Source: Metallyticus violacea (taxonomy: Eukaryota; Arthropoda; Insecta; Mantodea; Metallyticidae). Taken from it: a DNA stretch of 64,000 nucleotides. Shown piece by piece: positions 37,101 to 50,162 of this stretch. The notes under the pieces are model-generated. The model was not told where the DNA came from. It did not search any database and saw only the letters and a program-made list of their open reading frames with translations. How positions within the stretch are numbered: position 1 is the first letter of the stretch; each line of letters starts with the position of its first letter. Location of the stretch: contig CM060846.1 of assembly GCA_030762175.1 (NCBI GenBank), positions 183,574,041 through 183,638,040 of the forward strand. The letters run 5' to 3'. The translations under genes were made by a program, and so were the position numbers.

Positions 37101-38710
37101 CACCAAGGGATTGCGTAATACAACCGACGCCATCTTGAAACGTAACTGAAGTTACATCCAAATTAAACAATTCAATATTGTTCAATTGCCTTAATATTTC
37201 TATAGCTTTTAGTATACATCACAAGTCCTTCTCACTTATGAAGTAAATCGCTTAAGTACGACAAACACATTTATATCCTCTCAAACATTCGAAAGTCGTC
37301 GAAGAGAAGGTGAATTTAATGCTTGTCCACCATCATCCAATTGGTGACGAATGATAGAGGAAGTCAGCATTCAAATTTTCATGTATCCTGCTACAACAGG
37401 TACATTTAAATGTTAAACAGTTAAAGGGAATTACATATTACCAGCAGAATTCGGTAATGGCGCATTTATGCTAATTATTTGGCACAACCTTGCATAAAGC
37501 AGCAAGTTGTACAAGTTCATAATTTAATCTCCATCTCTACATTTGTCTATACTTTTGAAATGATGGCATTGAAACAGTATCAAAAACATTTATAATTCCA
37601 TTAAATGCTTTTACTACACAAGCGGAAAAATAAACATTCTAGAAGAATTAAAAGTTATAAATGACTGGCAAATAGCATTCTCGTAGACTATGTAAACCTT
37701 TAGGATGATGGCTTGATGTTTACGAAGAATGTATGAACTTTGCTACTAGTGTAGAGCAACATGTGATGAATAATGGCAGTCAATTGGTTCAGTTTTGTGG
37801 TTCGTATACCGTAGCGTCGGTTTTCTGTCTAGTAGGCTTAGATAGACTCGGATTATTGGTTATGCTGTTAGTGTGACTTTTTTCTAGAGAGCATCTTTAA
37901 GTTGTAAACGCAGAGGAATTTTAAGTGCCAAAGGACTCCGGAGTCATTTATTCCGAAATTAACTTTGGTATTTCATACTGTTTGCAAGTCATTACAGATG
38001 CCAAAGAAAAGGACTTTGGGTGCCGTATTCTTTGGAAAAAAATTGTGTTGGGCAGATAAAAGGCTAGAAGTTTACTCTTGATGAAAAATTTAAAAGTTGT
38101 ATTTTGTATTACTTTGAAAGGAGGCAGGAAATCGCATGGGTATGGATTTACAAAGAAGATGTACGTCACGCCACTGTACGGATCCTGTGTGATAGAGAAT
38201 TTTAGGACATACTGTTTGGTATGTTACATGCGTTCTCGCTATGAGGTTTGGATGCCGAGTGAGGAATGCGGACTGCAGACGTGCATAATGTGTGTTGTGT
38301 TGTGTTGTGTTGCTTTGCGTGGCTTGTTTTGCGATAGCAAGACAGGTACTCTGTCTTTATTCACACACCATAAACTAGTAGCGTCTTTGCCGTACATCCC
38401 ATCCCATCATTTGACACCATCTCTTTTCAAACACCGGCCCTTAATGAATACGTGTTAAACACTACAATGTTTTCAGTGGTGTATCACATCTTACGGTTAT
38501 CAGCTACTTTTTAACCTGGCGGCCGACTGCAACGCAAATTTAGAATACTTAACAGCTGGAACACAGTGAAGGCATGTGCAGAATTTAAAGAGCTAAACGC
38601 TCATTGACGAAATACGAAAGGGGTATTTAACTCAGGTTACATAGGATCTCATTAACCTGGAGAACATTTTGGACCCTTGAGTTTATATTGTTAAACAAAC
38701 ATTAATTAAG
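34182..38710. other. Unassigned AT-rich DNA with a TTC/TTA microsatellite
   Basis: No gene or element was recognised over about 4.5 kb. A TTC repeat passing into a TTA repeat lies at 36646-36697. The open frame at 38078-38458 (126 codons) is the longest here and has no recognised domain. Confidence 0.5.
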
Positions 38711-39164
38711 AAAATTAGATTCCAGAAGCTGGAAACCTGTGTATACTCTGTATTACTATATGGGTGTCAGACATGGTCAATAACAGAAAAACTAAAAAAC
38801 AAAATTCAAATAAAAATGCAACGCAAGATCCTGGGAATAACTTTTGAAGGACAAAATATCTATAGCGTTAATAAATCAATTATCCCAGACAACAGACATC
38901 GCACAAATAGCTACCAGAATTAAATGGCAATGGGGCGTCACGTCGCAAGAATGCAGGACAATAGGTGGACCTACAAGATATCCATGTGGGACCGTCGGTT
39001 AGGAAAAAGGACACAAGGCAGACCCAGAAGAAGATGGAGAGACCTCTTCAAGGAACAAGCAGGTCCAGATTGATCAAGAGTAGCAAGAGGAAGAGAAAAA
39101 TGGAAATATTTCAAGAAGCAACTAGTGCAGTGAGAAACGGAGTATTCAAAAAACAAATCAATTA
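38711..39164 (+). pseudogene. Non-LTR retrotransposon 3' fragment (post-RT domain)
   Basis: Translated pieces match the conserved region that follows the RT domain in many arthropod LINEs. LETCVYSVLLYGCQTW comes first, then QRKILGITF, then a frameshift to TTDIAQIATRIKWQWG. RHVARMQDNRWTYKISMWD and GKRTQGRPRRRWRDLF follow, and the end is VARGREKWKYFKK. The upstream RT and endonuclease are absent, as in a 5'-truncated copy. A few stops and one frameshift show it is dead. The sequence after it to about 39290 (tttacctttatctttac near the end) may be the 3' untranslated tail. Confidence 0.85.
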
Positions 39165-42100
39165 ATGTCTTAAACACCATACGAGCAACTACCATGATAA
39201 CTACTTTAGGAAAAAGCGAGCTTTCCCTATACTAGGAGGTCTTTGCCCTTAAAACGCACAATAAGCTGTCTTTACCTTTATCTTTACATGAAACCTTCAC
39301 ATTTTGCATGTTTTTTGCTTAGTGGACCTTTAAATTATTCTTAGCATTGAAGACAAACATTGAATGACTATGCTGAGTAAAAGTACTACTTTGGATGAAA
39401 AAATGTAAAATTGTACACATTTATGTTACTTAGAGTTTCTTGCTTAGCTATTTCATCAGTAAATATTGTTTGCAGCATTTTTGGAAAATTAAATGCAATG
39501 AAATGTTGCTATATTCAAATTCACAGTACATCACATGGAAAACACTCAGTAGGTAAACTGTGAAATGCAAGGGTTACTGGAGGTAAATACTTTTAACATC
39601 ACTTAAGATAACATTTCAAAAATAAACTTCTCATCCTGCACTTTAAAATTAAATATTAAAAAATTAAAGCATAAAGCACCCATGGTTTTTATTTATTTAT
39701 TTTTTTTTTTTTCTATCTCAGTGGTGATTTTATAACTCATCTACCTGAACAAATGCCATTTAATCTGCATTTATAGATGCTCATGAATACAAGGGATAGT
39801 GTGTGCACCGTCAAATTTTAAAAATTTTTGGGAAACCTATTTTAAACCTGACTTTGGGGGATAGTGGTTTTTTGGGGAAGGGTGCTGGATTAACCTAAAT
39901 GTAAATTATAAAAATGAACAGATTTATTAAATTTTGCTTCATTTTTATCAAGGATTTGAAACGATAATTCGTGTAACATGTGACTCATTGAAAACTAACC
40001 ATGTACAAATGTGTCCTAGTTTAGCATATTTTAAGTTTATCATTGTTATTTTTCATTATTGAATAACACAGCTTAAAATAAAACGTTTGTTATATTTTCC
40101 TAAAATTAAACTCATTTTAGTTAATGCTATATATTTGCAAGAACATTTCTCTAGCTTAGAAAATGAAATTAGTGTGTTGTTAAATTCAACTATGCTACAG
40201 CTAAGTATTCCATTTACCGGTCGCCTGAGCGCGGCTGCTTACTGCGGAAGTTCAGCCGCCGCAACCATAAAAAGCAAGACGGAGTTGCCGGGTCTAAATT
40301 TATATTTTAACTGAAAACATAAAATGATGCTCTATTTAAAAGTGATAATAATAGCGCTAACCTGAGTTATAAAGGATGTTGAAAATGATTCCACTCAGCT
40401 GCAATATATTGCTTGCAATTTCTGTATTTCATATATATCGTAAGTTTTAAACAAGTTGGCGAACAGTTTCTCTAGGTGGAACACGATTGCCAAGGCATTT
40501 TCTTGTGAATTGCCTGAAAAATTCTGTGAGAAAACCCGTTTTCACATATGTATTGTACATAAAAACCCGTTTTTCGAGTCTATATTTAAGTAGTGATATG
40601 ACTAAGGAAGAACAATAAGCACACAATCCACATGCGTGAAAGCTACGACTAAACGACTAACACAGGAACACACAACCACTTGTGGAGAAAGTCTCCTCCA
40701 AAATAACTACAAAATGCTACCTGCACATGCATTATAAGGCCTTAACGACTGGATTCTCCAAATATGTAACCGCGCTCTGGCGTACCATAATTCATATAGC
40801 TTCACTGTATACAATGATTACAATATCAAGCTATATATTCTGTAATATTCAGTCATTCTTTATCCATGAATTAGGCCTGGAAAGCATAATTTATCTTCTG
40901 TCTTAAGAATACTCGTATTCAGATATACCATTCATCATATTTGCGCTGTATCGTTATAGGTTTATATAGTAGAACATATCATTACTACATACTGGAGCTG
41001 TATTAGATTTCTGACTGTAACTCTCAGCCTAGGAGATATTTTACCTTCTATTTTTTCTTTACCTTAATAGAACAAAAGCATCTTCGTGTTTCCAGATAAT
41101 TTGCACTGTGAACAAAACATTTGTGAGGAGGAAATTCGAAATACACGTATTGAGGTGCCTTTTGTCATATAGATGGTTTTTAGCTCATGTATTGAAGGTA
41201 ATTGCCAATTTTCTGATGCTGCACTTATTTCAAATTCTTTTAGCCATACATAAGCTTCGTACACGTTTATCTGTAACCTAATACATCTCTTATTTTTTCG
41301 GTGAAAATATTTCGTAACAAATTTTAAATGCCATCTCAGAAAAGTTTGATATTTGTAATATGTATATACGATTAAAATTTGGCGCATGCGCAAATAACAT
41401 CTTTGAGACTGAGATATAACAGGAAGTTTGGCCGAGGGGTTTCAGTGCATAAAGAGTAACCATTTTATGCGCTCTGTTAACAGACGCCAGTGATTGCAAT
41501 GTTTCCAGTGTTTGATATTTAGTACATACATGCGCGTTAACCGTTCATTCCAGAACGAATAATCTACCGTTACCAGCATTTCTGTGTTAAAAAATACTAC
41601 TAGTTGCAATTCGCGTTAAAAGATGAGATTGGGAGCAAAAATGGTCTTTGGAAGTTTCAGGATTCCTCTGTCATTCATTCCGCCAAATGCGTTCTTTTCG
41701 CCTTTATCTTCATCTTGTGTGACCTAATTCCGATTGACATTAGCATTTATCTTCTTATTTATAATCCGTAGAATCAAGCACATGTGATATTTGAAAGTAA
41801 TTTTATAAAAATAATTGTTTAAATATTTTGTGGTACCAGATATTTTAAAACAAATAACCTTGGTATTTACGTCGAATATTCTTTCAGACTCCAATGGGAA
41901 CGTGTTTTCCACATCATTAAGTTTGCTTTTTAATTTTTGCTGAAATAAGATGTACCAGTCTTCCTGAACAGTATCAGGAACAGAAACGAAATGTTTATAG
42001 CTTACTCAGCACAGCACAGTAATTTAAGTAATTCGCGTTCAATGTTGTACATCAGATTTCAAATGATCGGCCACACAATAACAGCATCCGTTTATAAGAA

Positions 42101-42360
42101 CGGAGCTAAAAGCATAATTTTATAAACTGTTAAAGTTTGAGTACAATATAATCTTCGTTTAGTTTTCAGAGATAATAGGGTCGATGTTTCCTACAAAAAA
42201 ACAAACACTCCCAGCAAGTCTACAAAAAAGGAGTGCTGATTATTTGCTATTAATGTAAGCCAACTTTCGTGGTTCCACTCTCAAGGGTTTTCCTATCAGT
42301 TAGCAACCAGAAATGAATTGACAAAACTTTATAATGTAAATGTGCTGGTAGAGCTTGGTT
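39165..42360. other. Unassigned AT-rich DNA with a small GC-rich patch
   Basis: Nothing was recognised apart from the probable LINE tail at the left edge. A CpG-rich patch (cgcctgagcgcggctgctta and gccgccgcaacc) lies at about 40218-40295. The open frame at 41064-41393 (minus, 109 codons) has no recognised domain. Confidence 0.5.
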
Positions 42361-42870
42361 GATCATTTCCTTTGTCGTCAATGTATAAAATTTCCATTAG
42401 AAAACCATAGGATACGCCACCTGACAATTGTAAAGACTTTCACCAGGAGAACATAAGCGAATTATTTGACATAATAGAGGCAAAATACTGCATAGCTTAC
42501 AGAGTGTAGAATGTGGATGAAACAGGCTTAAGCACATCTTAGACTAAATTCCAAAAGTAACTGCATGAAAGAGATAGCTATATGCTTTAACTATAGCAAA
42601 ACGTGAGTGTCTGGAAAGCATTTGCGCCATGAATGCAATTGATTTTTACGTTCCACCAATATTCATATTCAACATGACCCAAACTCAGATGGAAGAAGCT
42701 CAAACTGGTTTTATCGGGAGTACTCATTCCTCAGGAGGAGCCCAGTGTCATATTTTCACAGAGTAGTTCCAGCATCTAATTCAGAAAATTGAGCTGAGAG
42801 GTACATCACCGATACATCTATAGTAGCATTGATGAATACGATAATCTCATTAAGAACATTGAAACAGGGA
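42361..42870 (+). pseudogene. Pogo/Tigger-like transposase relic, N-terminal and core part
   Basis: Broken plus-strand frames give a pogo-type (CENP-B-related, DDE_1) transposase. MYKISIRKP is followed by ENISELFDIIEAKYCIAYRV. Then comes NVDETGLSTS with the first catalytic D (near 42515), TKFQK, FTFHQYSYST/FYVPPIFIF-like sequence, FQHLIQKIE (near 42780), and a degraded D..YDNLIKNIE block where the second D would be. The sequence breaks off near 42870 and resumes at about 44068. Multiple stops; dead. Confidence 0.7.
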
Positions 42871-43143
42871 TTTCCTCTACCCCCAAAATTAAATTAATCA
42901 GAAATGATAACATAAAAATTCATATAGGCATCAAATATAATTCTCACAAGAGCGTAGCATTCACAGTTTCCTGGATATTACAGAGAAAGTAGCGTTGCAC
43001 GAAGTTATCAAGGAGGAGTGATGGTTTATGGCTTGCTCTGACCCAAGACCATAAAACCTTGGAGAATTTCCTAAGGCTACGCAAGGGGAGAAAAACAGAA
43101 TTCTTTTCAGAACCGTTAGGCTAGTTTCATCTTCAAGGACATT

Positions 43144-43698
43144 GTAACAGCCCCTATGGCATCCGTTGCGTAGTTAGGGCAGAGAACCGACGCAACAAAT
43201 GACAAAGGCCTATAAGACGCGAAATTTGAATCACCAATGAGAAGGCAAGAACAGTAATCAAAATGTTTGAATTTCAGCGAATTTTAAATAATAACGGCGT
43301 CGGAAGACCGACCGACTAAACTAGAATAAAATCATCGAAACGCCGCGAGTTCGCGGTTAGTGGGCAGTTAGTGGGCAGCTAGTGGTCAGTCAGTCAGTGC
43401 AGCGAGTAAGTCAGTCAGTGAGGTCATATTCGTCAGATTCGTAAGAGTGTTCAGGTTGCTTAGACGCGTGGTTACAGTACGGACTTAAGTAATACTCAAT
43501 TCAGTAACATTGTAGTTATTCACCGTTCAATTTCTTGTGCTACTTTGAGCAAACTTCATTCTAGCCGAGTGAGATAAATAATTGAATCCACCAAGTGTAG
43601 TAGTGGTTTCCCAGGCATAAAACATGGTCCAATAAAGAAACATATACATACTAGTGATTGTAGCTGATCCATTGTTCTCATTTGGACTCACCCTTACA
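43144..43698 (+). mobile_element. Candidate LTR-like segment
   Basis: The segment begins tgtaacagcccctatggc and can end at ...cccttaca, giving inverted TGTAA/TTACA termini over 555 bp. It has a cagtcagtcagtgcagcgag repeat region and an aataaa signal (near 43632), as in arthropod Gypsy-type LTRs. Downstream, near 43794, 'ttggagccgggaacgag' could be leader sequence. No second LTR, gag or pol was found and the flanking bases do not match, so boundaries and class are uncertain. Confidence 0.35.
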
Positions 43699-44067
43699 AT
43701 TCTTCTTCCCGAGGAGCGCCAGGCGTCTCCAAAAAAGCACTAACAATATAATTTAAGCCAAGGCAGCGAGGAGATTCGCCTCCTCGTAACTAATTGGAGC
43801 CGGGAACGAGGCGTGAAGACGAGGAACGAGAAGAGGACGACGGGATCTGCAGAGGAGATTACGAGGTCGTTCACTCCCGTAATCTAGAATCCAGTGACTG
43901 CATCCCATATACAACCCTGAGATTAACCTGTTATTTGAATCTGCTTCCTCTCCTCTAATACCAAAATTCCTTACAAGATTGACAAACCATCATTAATCAC
44001 CTTATTAAATCATCTCCACCTTTAATCCGTCTTCACGCTCAAAAATCCTGTTTCAACATCGACATTA

Positions 44068-44350
44068 TCGATTAGGCAAAGCGGAGTCATTTGTTTAATT
44101 TCTCTACACAATGACGTTCACAGGATCTCTCAAAACCTAATGTAACGAATCCATCTTGCAATGGATGCTTCACCAAAAGAAACCCCTTGCATCTTACGAC
44201 GTTCAGAATTTTGAAAATACCCATCTTGAGTGCACTACAGGAACTAATTCATGAATAGGCTTAGGGCCACTGGAGCCTGGCCTTTCGATCGTACAGTATT
44301 CAGTAATGTTTGTTTTATCCGTTACGGAGCATGATCCGAAAAGGAGGAGT
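44068..44350 (+). pseudogene. Pogo/Tigger-like transposase relic, C-terminal part
   Basis: This continues the relic at 42361-42870 after a gap of about 1.2 kb. Reading through frame breaks gives GVICLISLH (matching the G-V-x-L-I-x-L-P-P-H block), then TGSLKT and CNESILQWMLHQKKPLASY (matching G-P-L-K-T and the following helix), then DVQNFENTHLECTT. LRATGAWPFDRTVFSN closes it, the typical pogo G-F-R-x-T-G-x-P-F-x-R-x-x-F ending. Order and orientation are those of a single ancestral gene. Confidence 0.7.
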
Positions 44351-45889
44351 GCCCAAGATCATGATTTAGTTTTCAAAGATATAAATAAGCCAGGATTCGG
44401 TCTTGGTCATCAAAGTACTTTGGCTATTGTGCAGGATTGGTATCCTCTGAAAAACATGTTCCTTCTACCTCTGGAAGTTGTGAAAGAGACAGGAGAACGG
44501 TAATGTTACAAACTAAGCAATTTGTAAAATTTAATTCTGAAAGTGAGTATACAGAAAGTGAAGATGCTGTAGAACTATAATCACACCGCTCTGATTCTCA
44601 TTTGAGCTTCCCATCGCAGAGCCCCAATGTTGCAAACAGAAGTTGAATGAACGAACTATAATACCCTTAACAGAGCGAAAATTGATAAATCAGCAATAAT
44701 TTTAAGTTCTAATCCTTACATTTCAAGGTAACATAATACTATATTAATTTAACTGCAGACTTCATTGTTGTGAACTCTCTTACAAACTGGCGGCAAATCA
44801 TTATTATAGATTTTCCTTCATCGGCGACACAGTTTTAATTTTCCTTTTGAGAAATTTATATGGCGAATGTTATGTTATTATACTTCATTGAAAAGAAATA
44901 TGAACCATGAATCAAAGGATTCTGACAATGACCTACGAAAACAGGATGTTATAGAAGACATGAAACGATCACATCCCTCAAAGAATATCATAAGCTATTA
45001 GAAAAACAGGGAATCTGAAGATGCTGAATAGAGACTGGAAAATGAGAATCCTTGAAGAGAACTCAAAGAAAAAACTATGGTCTAATTTTCCATTAAGATG
45101 AGTAGCCAACGTGTCATCATGTAACTGCAAAAAGATCTGAATAAATTTGAAATGCCAGTGGAAGAGTGCCTATTTCGGAGACCCAGTTCAAATTTAATTT
45201 ATGAAAAAACTGCTGCTATCAACTCATGTTAAAATATTCCAAAGATTAACCAAAGAAAAATATGAGGAGAAAAAAGAAGAAAAATTGATTTTCAGCTATA
45301 CTCAAATAATTTCAAATATTTGAAGATACGAGACTTCTACGTGAAAGTCTTAGAAGACAATTGAAAATCAAATTAAAATGTTCAAAACTTAGTGAGGGTA
45401 TCCAGTTTGATGTATTCGTTGTAATGTATATCTAAGCAAACGATATAACAATGTATGTTAAAAATCAATAAATGTTTAAAAAGATATATATAAATGTAAA
45501 AACAGACTAAAGTATTTATAAAAATAAACTTTAAATAAATCATATGTTTATGAAAACATTCTAAAATAAGTACTTAGCATTTTTCGACTTTTGAAAGAAC
45601 CTCCGTAAATTAATCTGTAATTTCAGATTATAAGCAAAGTATTTTAACAATATTAACAACTGCATTTTGTTTATTTAGTAAATAAATTATATTTACGACA
45701 ATATGATACTCCTAGAGTTAAACGTTCTTGCCAAAAAATAAAAATCATTTTCTGAAATATTATGATTTTTAGTTATGCATTTTTGAAAAAAAAAACTCAA
45801 TTAGGAACTAACAAGTATTATTAACGTCATAACGCACTTTAATATGGAATAACAGTAAAAGTAACCAAATGGAAATTTTGTTTCAGGCC

Positions 45890-45926
<37 letters not shown>

Positions 45927-48639
45927 TCCATCACGTTCATTACAAATGCTATTTCCATCTAACCTCGATTAGACTTTCTCTTTAAATTACTGGTTAGAAG
46001 CGTTTATCTTTAACATTAAAGTATTAGTTGCATCACAATACTGCCCGATGGGAGGATTTATAAACGTGAATTATTCAGCTTAGTGAATGTCATTTAATTA
46101 AATAAAAAAAGGTTGTATTAACAAACAGTAAAACAACTCTACCATCTCATCTGAAATTTATGTACTATGAAAGGTAAACTTATGCTAATAGCCGTATTAA
46201 CTGAAGACTCAGGCCATAGAAATATCCAATTTCTGCATGCTTATAGAACAGTGTTTTGTTTATATGTTGCGGCGATTACCAATACATTAACATTTAAAAT
46301 CTATTTTCAGTACTTATCATTACAAATAAGTCGACTTGGTGATTGGAATAACCAAAGTTTGCGTGTTAAAGCTCAATTGAGGTCATTGGATTATTATAAA
46401 TACAAAACTCTGAGGCCTAGGTCATTTGAGAGAGACTTCCAGCCGTAGATCCTAAGTCGTAGTTTATGGTACCACGCCTGTAAAAGAAGTCAATTCGTCG
46501 CCAGTTTGACGTCCGAGTAACTTATTGATTGCCAACTGGATTGCCTAAAAATTCGTTCATCTATCATGTCCATGCTATTTATAGAAAACAAAGTTAACTA
46601 TATTCTATATGGCACAATGCGCCATACAATCGTGCTCCACTAGACGCTTTACAGTTCAATATGATTCATCCATCCCTTCATAGCTATTAACGTGTAACTT
46701 GAGAAACAGTCGGTGCTTGATATTTACGTATTATTATATTGAAAAAGTCTACAAGAATAAATGAAGCTTATGTTGTTTACCTATTAGAACTCTTTTAATA
46801 CTATATTAACCAAAATAAAAAAAAGCACTTGTCCATAACTTTCTGAGGTACAGATATCAAATGCTAGAAATTAATTTGACCGTACTATTTATTTATAGAA
46901 TTACCAAATACTAACAGATAAAAATTAAGAAGATTCCAGATTCAAATTGTACGCGGAAAATCCTGAAGAACATTAGGAATGATTGTATTTCTTGAACCAA
47001 CACACATTCACTTTTCTTTGAAGTGTTACGAAACATAACAGTGGAATGTAAAGTCAACTATAAAGACGTTTGCATAGATCTTTTAGCATAATTAAACCAC
47101 GACAAACAAGGTTATTAACAAGAAAGAAAAATCAGTGCAAAATATGAATTTTAAAGGCGTAACAAGCTTGACAGAAACAGATTTATATTATAACTGTATA
47201 ACTGAGGTGAATATGTTTGAATGAGTAATAAAAGGTGGTGGGTCTCTTAGAATTGTCGAATCAGCAAATAAATATTTTAACAAAATTAAATCAAAACATT
47301 ATAATTCATTATTAAAATTTGTTATTTATACTAAATTAAACATTGGTGGTTTAATATAATATGAAATACACCAAAATAAAATATTCAAAGTAGTATTATA
47401 ACAAGAATTTGTTATACTCGCTTTGTTGAATAGTTTTACTAGGGTTCCGAGGTCTATTTTCAGGACATTAACCGAATTATTAAGGCGAATACGAGTTTTC
47501 ATAGGGTGTATAATATTTGCTTAATGGTTTTAAAAGGAAATAAACAAATGCACTTTTTCCATATAGTGCCATAGTCGATTACATGAACATAATTAATGAT
47601 CACAGAGAATTCCTTCGGCGCCTTAAACTACCTGATATTATTGTCTTTAAATGAGGAAAAATTGTATTAAAGTGTGAGAATGTATTTGTACAAACTTTGC
47701 AATAAGAGCAATGATTATTACTTTTAAGCAAGAATGCTTTTGTCACGATTCTTGTACGTTCTAAAATGTAACGCTGATCTAGGAGTGCATTCAAAATGTA
47801 AATTTATGCAACGGGATAAAAACCTAAGTGTTTAAAAGAAGGTTAATTAATATCGATGTAGAGATTATTGTGTTAAAAAGTTTAAAATAAAAATCCATAA
47901 AGCACACATAAATAAAATACAAAAATAAATTAACATAAGTTTTAAAACTAAAATAAACAAAATATTAAAAACACAAAATAATTCCAAATAATTGGTTAAA
48001 ATAAGTAAAATTCGAGTTAAACCGAGCTCCCAAAAATTTTTGCCAGCTCATTCATACATACAATAGATATTACTTTATGTTGTAAACACTAAACTTTTAT
48101 ATACATTATGAAATACAGACGCCAATTAGATAATTTTTTAAACTCTGTGCCGTAGCTTCCTAAAATATCAGAACAATTTTAATAATTGTTTACAGCAGCC
48201 TTATACTGTGCTGAATCCAAAGACCACGCTGAACTTGTTAAAAGTGAAGTCAATGCTGAAAAATACGCTAAATTAAATCATCAGTTTTAATAAAATGTAA
48301 ATATCGAAAATTTGGAACTTTTGCCTCGAAACAACCCCTTAATATAAATAATGCAAGCGTATTAAGAATAAAATGTTGCATTATTTCATAAATTATCTCC
48401 ACCGCAATGTAAACAGTAGGACAATAATATGCGTGATTTTTAAGATATTAAAGAAAAAAATGTACATTTTCTAGGTTTTCTACCAACAAAATTTAAAAAG
48501 CATTTAAGGTTCATAGCAAGAAGTTCTCTGATTCCAAAATGCGTCCCTACCGCTTGCTCGGGGTTTTGTGTCTCGGCCGCTGGACATGCTACAGCCGGCT
48601 GCTCCTGTACTCTGACTCGCTTCTTAAAACTGTGTATAA
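44351..48639. other. Unassigned AT-rich DNA
   Basis: The left few hundred bases may still belong to the pogo relic (an acidic ESEYTESEDAVEL stretch near 44540). A TTA microsatellite lies at 45891-45927. The ORF at 46167-46448 (93 codons) has no recognised domain. 45.4-48.5 kb is very AT-rich and featureless. Confidence 0.5.
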
Positions 48640-49560
48640 CCTCTTACCTTTTAGCAAATACTGGAAATGTCACCCTCTCTCAGCTAAACAGACACTGAAG
48701 CACATTCCGTTTGATTCGATTTTGTTCGACCACAGTGGTGTTTCTGATTTCATTTCGTATGGCTTCCTTGAGTTCATCCAATGTGTGGGGATTTGTTTAG
48801 TATCCCTTGTTATTCAGGCTACCCCACAAATATAAATCACAGATTGTTAGATTTGGGGAGCGAGAGGACCATAAACCAGCGCCTCTTATCTTCAAACGCT
48901 TCCCTAATTTTACCCAAGAACTCCTCTTCTGTATTGCTGTATGAGCAGTGGCGGATCATTATTAAAACCACCCATATGATTTCTCTTTTTCCGCCAGTTA
49001 ATTAAAAATTGGGATCAGAATGTCATTTCGGTATTTCCCTCCATTTACTGTCTTCTCGTAAAAAATCGAACCGACTATGCGTATTGCGCTAATCGCACAC
49101 CAAACTCAAATTTTTCTATCATAAAGAGGGTTTCTTGTATACAATTTGGGTTTTCAAAACAGCAATAGGGAGTGTTGTGGGTGTTCACGTGACACTTTTG
49201 GCGAAACATGTCTCGTCTGAAAAGAACGCAAGCTGTGGGTCGATTACTACTTAAATTACTGATGAAAGAAACCACTGATAATAACGCACACGTACTACGG
49301 GATCACCTTGCCGTAGACAATGGACACCTGTACACTTGTAAGATTTCAGTTTTAGCAGCTTTGTTGCTGTATGTGCAGAAGCAGCCATGGAAGCCCCAAC
49401 TTGTACTAATTTTGGTAGTGATTTAGTTGGTAAAAGTTTAAGATTTGCCCAATTCGTCCAATTGTCTTCTTTTAAAAAAATGTACGTATTCGCGTGAGTT
49501 TTTACTGAACCAGTCGTTTAAAATTTATCCACAAGATCGTGAATTGCAGTGCTGGAAGGA
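48640..49560 (-). pseudogene. Tc1/mariner-superfamily transposase relic (family T, copy 2)
   Basis: Minus-strand pieces run through the whole protein. STAIHDLVDKF and TTGSVKTHANT come first, then SAHTATKLLKLKSYKC in the HTH region. The first catalytic D is in FSDET (near 49210), then NTHNT, FENPNCIQETP and RIVGSIFYEKTVNGGKYRND. SATAHTA is the second-D block, one base out of frame near 48940. SPNLTICDLYLWGSL carries the third D, and HTLDELKEAIRNEI follows. It shares the family of 10234-11167 (D-S-A-T-x-H-T and C/G-D-x-Y-L-W). Frameshifts and stops make it inactive. Confidence 0.82.
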
Positions 49561-50162
49561 AGCAACTGTCCAGGAAATTTCTGAGTAATTTCCTAGCAAT
49601 CGCGACAAGTTGATTTATATTTATAATAACATTTACACACAAAAAGACGTTGCTTTAAATTCTTTAAAGTCTTACCATCTTCACATGCAGACTGGTGACT
49701 GCTCGGAAGCTCAGGAACGAGCAGGCAGGTGAGTGGGGAAGGGAGCCAGTCTTGGGCGAAAGCAAAACCCCGTGCGAGCGGTAAGGACATACTTTGTAAG
49801 CCCGGTATAAAGCTTATGAAACCAGAGCACTGAGTCCATTATCCCCTTTATAAGAAAACCTCCAGAATTTATTTATTATTCTAATCAGAATGACAAAAAG
49901 TTAGCTTAATAGGAAGAAAATCTAAATTAAAGCAGTGAAATGAGAGCCTCTACTCGATTACTGGCGGCAATAAGCTAATTCTAAAGTTTTTCGAAATGCA
50001 GTGCAAATTAAAAATAAAATCATCCGAGCGTCATGTGTAAAGCATACTTCCGTTATTGATACATATTTACCTGCATAGTTCACAAAAGTATGCCTTTAAG
50101 TGACTTTAAAAATGACTCAATATTACCTATGCTCCGTTGTATTATGTATATTCTTCTATATC
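49561..50162. other. Unassigned DNA
   Basis: Nothing was recognised. The open frame at 49593-49790 (minus) has no identifiable domain. Confidence 0.4.

Noticed and set aside
38078..38458. 126-codon ORF
   Set aside because: Longest single frame outside transposons, but Cys/Leu-rich without a recognisable motif, and partly made of a tgtgttg simple repeat.
41425..41490. tRNA Ser/Leu-like stretch (tggccgagg...)
   Set aside because: The A-box resemblance is short and no B box or closing stem follows.
43794..43811. Primer-binding site of an LTR retrotransposon (ttggagccgggaacgag)
   Set aside because: It resembles one, but I could not match it confidently to a tRNA 3' end and no LTR ends exactly before it, so it is mentioned only as context for the LTR-like segment.
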